A DNA stretch of 64,000 bases from Limnomonas spitsbergensis. Its lineage: Eukaryota > Chlorophyta > Chlorophyceae > Chlamydomonadales. Under the pieces are notes generated by a model. That model was not told where the DNA came from. It did not search any database and worked only from the letters and a program-made list of their open reading frames with translations. The position numbers and the translations under genes were made by a program. Positions 12,177-22,752 of this stretch are shown here, one piece after another; within the stretch, counting starts at the first letter, position 1, and each line of letters starts with the position of its first letter. Location of the stretch: assembly GCA_037349105.1 (NCBI GenBank), contig JAYJMM010000079.1, forward strand, positions 310,001 through 374,000, given 5' to 3'.

Positions 12177-12423
12177 TGTCGCACCATAAAGCAGTAACTG
12201 CAATACTATGGTAAATACCGTGAACTCCGGTCAGGACGCCTTAGTTAGAGAGGCGTCCTCTACTCAACAATATGGCACAACGCCGTACACTCAGGCTCCT
12301 TGTACTGCCTACAAGAGCTGTTTAACAAGATAACTGTAAGGCACAGCCCTAGTAGGAGAGTCTTCCTGTCTAGGGCCTGTCTGGGTGTCCCTGTCTCGTG
12401 GGTACCGCCCCTACTACTTTACT
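12177..12423 (-). repeat. element B terminal repeat Y2
   Basis: Begins TGTCGCACCATAAAGCAGTA. Nearly identical to 13058-13301, differing by a TTAG insertion and a few substitutions. Confidence 0.85.
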
Positions 12424-13055
12424 TCGCGATGTGCGCTTCGGGTCCGTGGCGGACTTCTTTCCTCACTAAAGGGATGGACGCCTACGGGCAGGCTCAGTGA
12501 CTACTCACTGGCTGCGAGTGCTCAGCGAGTTAAGCTATGAAGCTGGAAGATGTAAGACTAGCAATTGGCTAAGGGAGTGCAGGCCTTCTGGCCGTCTGGG
12601 CGCGATCCAGCTGGGCTATGTAAAGGGGCACTTACCGCGCGACGCGCGGTGAGGTTGCCAGGACGTAGACAGCGTACTTCTTCTTCGGCAGCGGTCTCGG
12701 TCCTCAACTGAGGATTCTATCTCCTGCTATACCAGCGGAGGTTGATATAGGCTTGACTTGAGTTAAGGTACTGACTTATGGGTACGCAGAAGGTCTCATT
12801 CAAGGATGACGGCCGGAGCTTGTTACAATAGAGGTCTGTCCTTTAGAAAGGAACGAAGTAACTAGATTGGGCAATTGCCGGGATACAGGGACCCGGCAGG
12901 CCCAATTCAGAGTACGGTAAATTATGCACCTCACCTTGCGTAAGCGGGTTTCTAGGTCTCAGTTCAAATCAGGAGACTCCGCAGAGAAGCTGCGGAGGTG
13001 GCCGCTAGTGGCGGCTCAAACGGTTCTGTCACGTATACGGTAATATACTGCGACA
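12424..13055 (-). repeat. element B terminal segment X2
   Basis: 632 bp between the Y copies, homologous to X of C (15332-15968) and D. Contains the hairpin GACTCCGCAG/CTGCGGAG near 12977 and the fold-back sequence near 12838-12860 with one change. Confidence 0.8.
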
Positions 13056-13057
13056 GC

Positions 13058-13301
13058 TGTCGCACCATAAAGCAGTAAGTGCAATACTTTGGTAAATACC
13101 GTGAACTCCGGTCAGGACGCCTTAGAGAGGCGTCCTCTACTCAACAATATGGCACAGCGCCGTACACTCAGGCTCCTTGTACTGCCTACAAGAGCTGTTT
13201 AACAAGATAACTGTAAGGCACAGCCCTAGTAGGAGAGTCTTCCTGTCTAGGGCCTGTCTGGGTGTCCCTGTCTCGTGGGTACCGCCCCTACTACTTTACT
13301 C
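13058..13301 (-). repeat. element B terminal repeat Y1
   Basis: Second Y copy. On the coding strand it is preceded by the purine-rich tract GGGGAGCGGGGGGC (13315-13302). The junction with X2 is the perfect 16-bp palindrome TGCGACAGCTGTCGCA (13050-13065). Confidence 0.85.
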
Positions 13302-13845
13302 GCCCCCCGCTCCCCAGCGTTAAGCCCTCAAGGCATGCGCGGGGAGCCGGAAAAGGGGTGGTACTTAAATAAACTTCTGAAAAAATATGTACGTAGAAGC
13401 TCAAATCGTCTTTAGCAAATCTGCCTGGTTCAGGCCTTCTTCAAAAAATTCCACAGAGTGCAGCTGCTGATGTGCACGTGCGCGGAATCCTACAAATCCT
13501 AACTGTTCAGCCCACTACTGGCTAGCAAACAGAGTTCTCTCCAAAGTCATCAGGATCTAAGAATAACCGCTGCTCTCGCCCCACTGCGCCATAGACACCT
13601 GGTCTTTAAGGCCACAGGAAATGTGCGCCGTAGCAGCGGGATCTGCCCCCCGCTGTGTTATCAACACCCCAATTGACTAATTATCTTCATCCATCTCGTC
13701 CCCAGCATATGTACTGCTGCAGCCTTGCTGCTACAGTTATTGGAGAAACAAATTTAAGACGAGCCGTGCTGCTTCTGACGGCCTCTTCTGCTTCACGTCA
13801 CGATCTCAGCGGCCTTGCTGCTCTGGGCTCGGCCTTCCCTGAGGA

Positions 13846-14811
13846 TCAGGTCTCAGTAGACCCTTCAAGTGCTGACTCTTCTTCCTCCTGTGCTGCTTCC
13901 TTGGCCACCTTAGCCCTTCTCGCAACTGCCCTCGGGGTGACATTGGCCTCTCCCCTGCCAGTGGTGTACGAGATGTCATACAACCCGTTCGCCATCGGCC
14001 TTGCGATGCCCCGCTCCATTTGCCTTGTTGCTGGGTTGGTGGCCATAACTTCCACCTCAGGCTTGTCCATGACATTGGCCTCTGGAGCCGCCCTAGCAGC
14101 CCCTCTGGCTGCTGGGCTAGGCCGCCCCTGGCCCCCCACACTGTGGGCTTCCGTAGCGGGCCATGCTATCGCAGCGGGCCCAGCTCCCTTGTCTTCGGGT
14201 GCGCACCTTGGGCACACCCACTCGCCCTCAGGCACCTCTTCGAGTGCCGGTACCAAGCAATCCATGTGCCAACCTGTGTTGCAGACATCGCACAAAAGCA
14301 TCACTTCCCCGCGATCTGGCAGCTGGCACACCTCGCAAGACAGGCTGTTATTGGGCCTGGTTCCACTGAAATCGATCACTCCCCTGAGATTGGGCAAGTG
14401 ACATGGAGAACAATTGACAGCATTCTCTGTTACTGTGAGGCCATCTGCCCCTTCCAGCACCAAGGTTCCTGTCGCCCCCAGCTTCTTCACCCTTAGAATC
14501 TCAGGCCTAGCCTTGGGATCGAGGCTGCGGCGCTCAGATGAGTACTTCACATACACGTAATCTCCCTTTGTGAAACACCTGACCTGGGGGACATACCCTC
14601 TTCCACGGATGCGTGCATACCGCAGCTTGTCGCGGTGCTGCGCAATTTTCAGATGCTCACCCGCGACTGGCAGTGCCTCCTTGATCCTGGCCACTCTGGC
14701 CAAGAGCAGGTCTGCCGCCTCCTCTGCTGTTGCCACCTTGGCTGTGTTCCACAGGTCCGCCCTCACTCTGGAGGGAAAGGTGGGTCTCTGCCCGAACATC
14801 ACCTCGTACGG
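13846..14811 (-). pseudogene. element B integrase C-terminal part and PHD finger
   Basis: The frame carries the post-core integrase region, the basic SH3-like domain (EGDYVYVKYSS type) and a C4HC3 PHD finger (CEVCQLPDRG, CDVCNTGWHMDC, CPRC), then the conserved tail ending ALEGSTET. The first roughly 40 codons of the open frame (14812-14931) are not retroelement sequence. Nothing upstream of the integrase remains. Confidence 0.8.
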
Positions 14812-15075
14812 CATGCAAATCACACTGAAGAGCTCCTCACGGAGTACTTGTAAGTCTGATATAATTGAATTTTGGCACATGCCTTCAAGATACATAACAT
14901 AAGATTGCCAGCAGCATGAGTCTTCACCCAAGTTTCAGATCCACTGTTCATCAATTACATCCGTGGCTGGTCTACCCTACGATACTTGCATGCAAATCAC
15001 ACTTGAAAGCTGCTTACGGAGTAAGTCTGATTCAATTGGAAATTGGCACATGCCTTCTGGGTATGCCATGTAAGA
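14812..15075. repeat. two copies of an 85-bp sequence next to the broken end of element B
   Basis: 14810-14895 and 14987-15073 share GCATGCAAATCACACT, ACGGAGTA, AAGTCTGAT and TTGGCACATGCCTTC. The first copy abuts the truncation point of element B. Otherwise anonymous. Confidence 0.6.
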
Positions 15076-15137
15076 GAACTCCATTGGCAAGAGTAAAATT
15101 TAAAGTAACATGTTAGGGGAATTCAATTACTGAAGAA

Positions 15138-15331
15138 ATGTTGTGCATTAGGCCATTAGGGGGCATATCGTCCATACGGGAGAGCGCTGCTCATACTAAG
15201 GGCCTCATTGACCATACGAGGAACGTTACTTGTGCGGAGGGCTGGGACACTATCCATACGAAAAAGCGCTGCCCATGCATGACAAGGCGAACACTGTCGA
15301 TACGGGGCGTTGTGGATGCATGTGGAAGGGG
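15138..15331. repeat. minisatellite, left part (interrupted by element C)
   Basis: Imperfect units of about 55-60 bp containing TCCATACG, GCGCTGC and CATGCATG. The same array resumes at 32346, which identifies the 17-kb element C as an insertion into it. Confidence 0.7.
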
Positions 15332-15968
15332 TGTCACAGTATATTACCGTATACGTGACAGAACCATTTGAGCAGCCACTAGCGGCCACGGAGCCTCCGC
15401 AGCTTCTCTGCGGAGTCTCCTGATTTGAACTGAGACCTAGAAACCCGCTTACGCAGGGTGAAGTGCATAATCTACCGTACTCTGAATTGGGCCTGCCGGG
15501 TCCCTGTATCCCGGCAATTGCCTTAACTAGTTACTTCGTCCCTTTCTAAAGGACAGACCTCATCTATTGTAACAAGTACCGGCCGTCATCTGTGAATGAG
15601 ACCTTCTGCGTTCCCATAAGTCAGTACATTAACTCAAGTCAAGCCTATACAACCTCCGCTGGTATAACAGGAGATAGAATCCTCAGTTGAGGACCGAGAC
15701 CCCTGCCGAAGAAAAAGTACGCAGTCTACGCCTCGGCCACCTCACCGCGTGACGCGCGGTAAGTGCCCCTTTCCACAGCCCCGCTGGATCGCGCCCAGAC
15801 GGCCAGAAGGCATGCGCTCCCAAGCTATTTTCTAGTCTTACATCATTCAGCTTCTCAGCTTAACTCGCTGAGCACTCGCAGCCAGTGAGTAGTCACTGAG
15901 CCTGCCCGTAGGCGTCCTTCACTGTTGTGAGGAAAGAAGTCCGCCACGGACCCGAAGCGCACATCGCG
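15332..15968 (+). repeat. element C terminal segment X1
   Basis: Homologous to X of D (reverse complement of 52377-53008) and B. Begins TGTCACAG and ends near CACATCGCG. By position next to the primer site it corresponds to R-U5. Contains a conserved hairpin (15393-15417). Confidence 0.85.
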
Positions 15969-15991
15969 TGTCCTTTAGAAAGGGACGAAGT
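15969..15991 (+). promoter_or_regulatory. putative self-priming primer-binding site of element C
   Basis: 23 nt immediately after X1 are the exact reverse complement of 15533-15555 inside X1. The RNA can therefore fold so that its own X segment pairs at the primer position. The same pair is conserved in copy D. Confidence 0.6.
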
Positions 15992-16632
15992 GGATCTAGC
16001 CTGATCAACCTGATTTGCCAATCCCTGCAAAAGGTGCTTGTGTTGTTGAATTGGAATTTTGTTTGCCAGCAAACGACCTTGGACAGTGTTTGAACTGCAC
16101 TTTGCTGTGGTAATCTCCAGAGAGAGATTGCCAAGTTAAGCCCTGAGAATCATTGAGTGTGGCAGCTCAGTGCTGAGTCCAGGAGAGGCTTGAAGATTTG
16201 GCTGTGGATTTATACACCCAGCAGATAAATTACCTGCGTGATTGAAGATTGTGATCAGGTAGATCCAAGCTGTCATCATTGACAGAAGTGAGCTTGTGGA
16301 TAGAAGATCCAAGGTTTAAAAGAAAAATTTGGTGGGCCAAAGCATCCCCGCAGGACCGCAGAGCTGAACGGACACCACGCAAGAGACTACATCCACGCAG
16401 GGCGTGTGACATCTAGAAGCTGCCCAGCCAGAAAGGTGGGAAGTGTTGAAGGCGACGAAGGATTCCGCCAGATACCGATTATTTAGCAGAAAAGCAGGAA
16501 GGCGAGGCCTGTCCTGCAAATTGCTGTACCTGCCATCCAAACCTGACTTGCAGACCCTCACCAGACCACAGTAGGAACAAGAGGCAGAAGCCTGACGTAA
16601 GCAGATTCTGTAGTTGGTGTTGCCAGCACAAC
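15992..16632 (+). other. leader of element C
   Basis: Untranslated leader homologous to 51700-52354 of element D (minus strand). No conserved frame. Confidence 0.5.
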
Positions 16633-17494
16633 CAGGGACACAGGGAACGGGTTACGGTATCACGTTATGTTACGATACGTTACGTTACGATACGGGCCTT
16701 TGGCCCGAAACGGGATTCAATACGACCTCCCCCCCCAAATCTCACATTTGAGGTGGAGGTGCCATGGCCCAAACCGGCATGCAGCCTGGAGGTGCCATGG
16801 CCCAAACCGGCATGCATGGCTGCATGCCAGCCCCCATGCAATCTTGCATGGCCCCCAAGTAACCCTTGAGGGTCACCATGTATGCATGCAGATTGACCAT
16901 GCGGAATGCTAGTTTAAGCAGACAATCATTCGGGCAATCATGGATATTTAACTTCTAATTTCACCCAATCTGTATAATCACTAGCACATCCCCTCTCAGT
17001 TGAGTAAGTTCCTCTTACGTCTCACACTCCCACCTGATCTGTTACATCTGACTAGCTGAGCAGCTGAGCTGCAGGCTTGATATCCGTGAGCTCCTGAAGT
17101 GCTAGTTCATCGGAGGGTAAACATATGACACGAATGAAGGATCCCCAAGCGTTAAACGGGTGCATTATCCACGAAATTTCGAAAGGGCTGTCCGAACATG
17201 ACTTGCGTCTGTTCCCTATCTGTGCTCACAAATTCACAATGCGATTGTAAAGTCTCGTCATGAAGCATAATTTTCGCGTGATGCATCGCTGCAAATCTGC
17301 AATGTACAAGTTGCTGGGCTTATCACTAGCGATGGTCGTGTCACTGTGTGGAATCTCAGCGCGGTCATTCCACACATACTCAAAAAGTGTGGATTTTCAG
17401 TCGGTGCACCGCAGTGGACCGTAACGATACGTTACGTTACGATACGTTACGTTACGGGATTTTTTGCCCATACGGGCCGTATCCTGTGTCCCTG
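16633..17494. mobile_element. hAT-like MITE, 862 bp, inside element C
   Basis: Termini CAGGGACACAGG and CCTGTGTCCCTG are inverted, followed by GTAACGTAACGTATCG-type subterminal repeats on both sides. The 8-bp target duplication AGCACAAC (16625-16632 and 17495-17502) is diagnostic of hAT. Element D has uninterrupted sequence at this site. No transposase, hence non-autonomous. Confidence 0.85.
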
Positions 17495-17637
17495 AGCACA
17501 ACTGCAGGACCGTGTGGTTCTTAAATTGCCTGTAGGAATGACAGACGTAGATCTGAATCCTGATAGGCACCATCACCGACCCTGACGCCCAACGGAGGAG
17601 TGGGCGTCTGAGGGGGCTGGAGCCAGGTGTAGACCTG

Positions 17638-20116
17638 ATGGATGCTAGCGATGAGCTCATTGCAGAAGCCCTGTTGGTGGCAGAGAAGCTAGCAGGGCTA
17701 GTGGAACCACCTGCAGGGGATTGCAAGGTGCCTGAACCGGACCGCGCCCTGCCCAGAGCGGCAGGGATGCAGGCAGATGGCTCAGTGCGTGTGACACGTA
17801 AAGGCATTGGTCGAGGGGGTCCAGTGCCCGCTGATTCCAGGACCAGCCTGGAATTTGAGCAGTGGCTGACTCAAGCGGGAACTCCAGAGCTGATCTTGGA
17901 TCAGGCGGCGGAAGTGTCCCAGAGCAGTGACACACGGCGGGACTGTGAGCTTGAGGCCACGTCGCAGCAGAATCCGCCCAGGGTGGCAAGGGTTGCGCAG
18001 CGGATCAAAGATGAGCCCAGCTATCCGGATCAAAGGCCAGAGGTCGCCACAGCCCCTGGTGGGTTCCGGGGTGGCACCTGCCCAGACAGGCCGCGGATAA
18101 GAGCAGAAGGAGCGGAGGGCATGAGTGTGCCTGCAGGGGTCAAACGCGAGGGGGCTGAGGCCCAGCCAGCGGTGACCAGGCAGGACTTGCAGGTTAGCAA
18201 GGAGAGGGAAAAATCAGCTGTGCCGGTGGGAAAGCCATGGGCTGACCTAATATCCGAGGAAGAGCTGTCAGACCCAGTCCAGGAATAGAAGGGGCGGCAG
18301 CCTAAGGCAGAATTGTGTCCAAGGCAGCAGCTGCGCCCACGCAGAGTGCTGGTTAGAAGAGGGGCAGGATCCACAGTCTACGGGACGCCGCTGTCCAGGT
18401 TTCCGCCCAGTGTGGGCAGACTTGTGCAGAAATCCAAGGAGGGATCTAGCAGCCAGATGCGACGAGGCGACAGCCACAAGGAAATCCTGCGCGGATTTTT
18501 TCACGATCCATCACGAGCGCATGATACCAGCCCTAGAGAGCCAGAGCGCCCAGGGGCAGTGGAAGTAGTGAACGGCAAAGAGGAGTCAGAGGGGCAGATG
18601 CAGCCAATCGGTTGGGCAGGAATTTTGCAGTGGGCGACAGACTTGTGGAAGCAAGTTTGCTCCAGGACGTTCTTGCATTTCCAGGACCAAGTCACAGCCA
18701 TTGAGGAGTTCAAGGCCCATCATCTGCAGGGATGGGCAACAAAGGCCATGATGGGTACACAGGGCAGGACAGGGCGACGCTATTAGCCGTCCTTGGACAG
18801 GTGTCCAAGGGAGGGGCGGGACGCGAAGCAGCCCTGGCTGTTAAGGCCTTCGTAGATGAATGGTGCAACGAGGTAACAGGAAATCAGGTGGAACCTTGAT
18901 CCGAGCCAGAAGATGAGGAGGACCAGGCATGGGAAGGATTTGAAACAGCGGTGCAACGGCCGGAGGAGCTCAGGGAGGTCCAAAGGTGGCAGCAGCAGGC
19001 AAGGGCCGCGCCAACCCCAACACTCAGATCTGAAGTTTTCGAGGTCAGCAGCGAGCCAAGCCTCAGGGGGCGGCCAAGGGGCAGGGAAGCGCCCAGAGCC
19101 AGCAGCCCAGCCGCCAGCGAAAGGGCGGATTTGACTAGCCGATCGCTTGCCAGGATGGCAGAGCAAGGCGTAGCAACACGCAGAGCAAACAGGCAAGAGT
19201 CTTATGCACTGCTGCGCATAGTCGAGGACAAAGAGAACACATGCCAGGAAACCCAGGTGGATTACATCGAGGAATTCCTGAAGAACAGGCAGGCGTGCAC
19301 AGCAAGAGGAACCAGGCAGGATGAGCCTGCAGGCAGTGTGCGAAGCAGTGGACCAAGAAGGCAGGAAGCCAGAGATGAAACGCAGTCTGATTCCTACGCC
19401 AGGAACTACACAGGCGGGACGCAGCCAGGCTGGCAGAGCCAGGGGCCGCCCAGGGGGCAGGCAGACGGCGAAGAACAGCCGCATTGGCATAGCCAGGAGC
19501 CTCCCAGGGGGCAGGCATACAGCAGAGAACAGCCAAGCTGGTACAGCCAGGAGCCGCCCAGGGGGCAGGCAGATGGCAGGGAACAGCCAAGCCGGCATAG
19601 CCAGGAGCCGCCCAGAGGGCAGGCAGATGGCAGGGAACAGCCAAGCCGGCAAAGCCAGGAGCCGCCCAGGGGACCAGCTGAACACAGCGGAGGGACGCAG
19701 CAAGATTGGCAAAACCAGGAGCCGCCCAGGGGCAGGCAGAACCTAGCAGAGCGCAGCCTTGGAGGCCCGGCTCTGACAGCAGACCAAGCAGAAGTGAGTC
19801 TGAACGGCCGCCACCTGATGGGAGTAGAAGCTCCGCAGGAAGAGCAGGCAGACAGCCGTCACGAGAAGATCATGCTCAGGAGGAAGATGATAACAGACAT
19901 GACAGATACCATTCAGGTCGCAGCCCATCGGGGGGCGGCGGAGGCGGATCTGGGTCACGGTCAGAATCAGTAGATTCGGGACCAGGAGGAGCGGACAGGC
20001 GCAGGCCGGGGGCCAGGCAGGAGTCCAACGACCAGGAAATGAAAAGGCTCGATAGGGAGCAGGCAAGGGGAACCTGCAGCTGCAGCAACAGATGGTCCTG
20101 TAGCTGGCAGGGGTAG
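17638..20116 (+). pseudogene. element C polyprotein N-terminal (Gag-like) region
   Basis: Starts at MDASDELIAEALLVAEKL, the only in-frame ATG near the start of homology. It runs through an acidic and basic low-complexity region, the conserved tryptophan-rich helix block (GWAGILQWATDLWKQVCS, about 18613-18664), then an R/Q/P/G-rich section with degenerate repeats of QEPPRGQA (19430-19735). A stop at 18286-18288 and frameshifts around 18780-18960 break it. At 20101 a CAG of element D is TAG. The low-complexity region probably binds RNA, by analogy with Gag proteins. Confidence 0.65.
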
Positions 20117-20151
20117 CCAAATTCACCAAAATCCCAGCTATCCAAGGCAAC

Positions 20152-21564
20152 GTGCCGGTGTTGGATATGTCGCACCCGGGCGCGGTTGCAGCCAGGAAAT
20201 ATTGCCAGGCGTGTGGATATTGGGGATCGCACAACAGGCTGGCGCTGTCAGATGACCCGCCAGCACTGGCTGTGGTGGCCGGAGACATAGCTGGGTCGTG
20301 CCAGTCGCCATCGGCTATGACAATGCTGGTGAAATCGCTGGTCAAGCTATGGGACAGCAAGCCGGCTAGGGTGGGGCCGCTGATGGTAGTCATTATGGAA
20401 CCCACGGTGGTCAGGGTCGTTAAGACGCCACCCGATGCATATGAACACCTGGTAGGGAATCCGGAGTTCCTCAAGTACAGCGGGGTGTTGGAGGCAGCAA
20501 GAAGGCTGACCTTACGCCCCAGAGAAGGTCCCCAGAGGGCACGGGGGGTCAGGGACCTGCCGCTGGTGCTGGCATCCCCGGCATGGGGGTACCAGGCAGC
20601 AGCAGTGGCATGGGCAGGAATCCAGTGCGGATTTGCAGAACGAGAAGGGTGGCCTGCGGCCAGTGTTGAAGAAGAACACGAGCCACTCTTACAGCATGCC
20701 ATGGCCACACACGCAGGTGCCGCCATGCGGGCTGAACAAGAAGGGGGACAGAGCCGCAAAAAAGCCACAGATGCAGGCAGAAGTGCCGCATATGCAGGCA
20801 GGAGTAGCCGTGGGGGCCCACAGGAGGTCCCTTCCAGGCCGCGCCAGCACAGGCAGGTGCCGGCTTTAGTGCCCAAGGAGGGCAAGGTGGAAGCAAGGGC
20901 TGCTGCATCACAGCAGAGCCAGGCGGCAGCACAGGCAGAGGCCGGTGCTGCAGTATCAGATGAGACGAAGAGGGCGTGCAAGGCAGCATTGATGCCAGCA
21001 TCAGAGAAGGAAATCATCAGGAGGTGCTTGGCGTCAAGCCCAAGCCACCCGTGCGTCTTGTGCGGAGCGCCAAGCCAGCACTCACCAGAGGAATGTGAGC
21101 AGAGGATCCGGGAACTGACGCAGAGTTCTGTGGCAGTCCCCGCGGCCCAGGTGGCATCACCAGTGGCAACGCAGAGGGTGGCATTCGGGGCAGCTGCAGC
21201 TGGAAGAGCTGCACTCTCGGGATCAGCAAGGCGCTCGGAGGTGCGAGTACCCAGCAGGGGCGAGAGGGCTTGTGAGGAGCAGCTGCCAGGGCCGCCACAA
21301 GATACCAACTCGCGCAGGATCCCTGCGGAGACGCCGCCAGCTGGGGCAGGGCCCATCGCGCAAACAGAGAAGGCCGATGGTGGCGATGGGGGAGACGCCC
21401 CAGATGCAGAAGGCAGAACGCGGGGGGTAACAGGAAACCGCGGCCAGGGGGAGCCTGGCAGCGAGGAGGAGGAGGAAGAGCCAGAGGATTCCGATGAGGA
21501 AGAGGCCCATGAGGCGATGCCCAGTAGGAAGTTCAGGCAAGTAACAAGGCTGCAAACCAGGTGA
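20152..21564 (+). pseudogene. element C Gag-like region with internal in-frame deletion
   Basis: The first 80 codons match the capsid-like start of D (HPGAVAARKYCQACGYWGSH). At 20390-20396 the sequence jumps to what in D lies 1,719 bp further on (MEPTVVRVVKTPPDAYEH), removing capsid C-terminus, CCHC knuckle and protease without changing frame. The junction coincides with a 5-bp microhomology (GCCAT in D) and lacks GT-AG limits, so it looks like template switching or microhomology deletion. The rest carries a degenerate C-x2-C knuckle region and an acidic tail. Confidence 0.65.
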
Positions 21565-22752
21565 AGGTGCTGCAGCAAGACATCAGGTGGAAAGAGGAAC
21601 AGCTACTCCGCCAGGCGGCAGCGACAATCGAATACATGCGGTTGCAGTAGGTCAGGTGGACGTGCCTCCATGATGCAAATGAGCGACTCACGGAAGTACA
21701 GCAACTGTACATCTTGCGCGCAGACCAGCTGCGTGAGCTGTACATCGCCCTCGGAAACCAGCAGGCAGGAGGGCCACTGAACCAGGGGATGCAGTTCCCA
21801 GTCCCAGTAGACCTGGAGCTGGCAGAGTGCTTCAAAGCAATTTTTCAGCCCCCGCCCTCGCTCACAGACGAGGAGAGCGAGAATCCCGGCCAGGGGGAGC
21901 CGCAGGAAGAGGAGCAACAGGCCACAGGTCAGCAAGGACCAGGGGGCAATGACAGGGCCAGGGAGGCCAGTGCGGAGGAGCGCGCGCAACATGGGGGGAC
22001 AGCTCCAGAGGCTGCAAAGAACCTGGGGCCCGGAGAGCGCAGCAAGAGCGCGCAAAGGGCCCACAGCGTAGAACGCCACGGGGTGGTGCCTACGCCTGAG
22101 GCTAGGACCCAGCGGCCGGACCGCGCTGAACGATACAACCAGCCTAACGAACAAGGCAGGGGCAGAAGGCAGCGGTCACCCAGCAGGGAACGCGGGAGCC
22201 AGCCCAGGAGCGCGGCCCAGGTGGTCAAGCCAGGACATACAGGCGGGAGGAGAGAGAGCATGATAAGAGGAGAGCCTCCGGCCAGAGTCCGCCGGGCAGG
22301 GCCCAGGCAGGGCGCAATTGGATGGGGGGACAGAAAAGCGTCCTCGGACCCCATGATGGGGGAGTCTGCTTCAATTGCTTGAAGCCAGGGCACTACGCTA
22401 ATGCGTGCCCAGAGCAGGGGGAGGCCTTGCAGGCAGGCGAGAGTAGCCGCTTCGACCGGCTGCGAGCGCCAGCATGCCCAGAGCGGGGCTGGGGAGTCAG
22501 GGGGCCTGGCAGGAGCCAAGATGCCTCAGAAGACAACAGCAGGCCTATGAGGCTGCCCGGGGGATCTCCTACGAGGAGTGGAAAGAACAGCAGACGGCAG
22601 CAGGACCAAGTGTGCTGCCAGGCCCGCCAGGATGGCCGGGGCCAGCAGGGCAGTCAGAAGATTCCAGGTGGGCAGACCAAGAGAGGCACATTTGCCTGAT
22701 GTCTATCCACGGGGGATATGGCCTGGACACGGACAGGCGCAGATCAGGTTGA
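21565..22752 (+). pseudogene. element C middle region: coiled coil and second zinc knuckle
   Basis: Homologous to residues of about 1750-2100 in element D: a heptad-rich segment, an R/S/Q-rich low-complexity linker and a CCHC knuckle near 22371-22412 (CFNCLKPGHYANAC). Several frame changes occur. Function beyond nucleic-acid binding is not predictable. Confidence 0.5.

Larger units (their letters stand above)
12177..14811 (-). mobile_element. retroelement B: truncated copy nested in element A
   Basis: Read on the minus strand, it holds the end of the integrase, the PHD finger, a 3' untranslated part (13302-13845) and the terminal block Y1 (13301-13058), X2 (13055-12424), Y2 (12423-12177). 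Similarity to copy D stops abruptly at 14811 inside the integrase frame. Its sequence is nearer to C than to D. The same Y2-X2-Y1 order as in D, in a copy that differs from D at many sites, shows that the order is inherited and not a local rearrangement. Confidence 0.85.

Noticed and set aside
12950..12985. tRNA-like B box (AGTTCAAATC) in X, suggesting a tRNA-derived part
   Set aside because: No A box or cloverleaf found, and the motif is not conserved in D (AGCTCAAATC).
20380..20410. A second exitron at the capsid-protease deletion of C
   Set aside because: No GT at the left or AG at the right in any alignment of the junction; a 5-bp microhomology explains it better.
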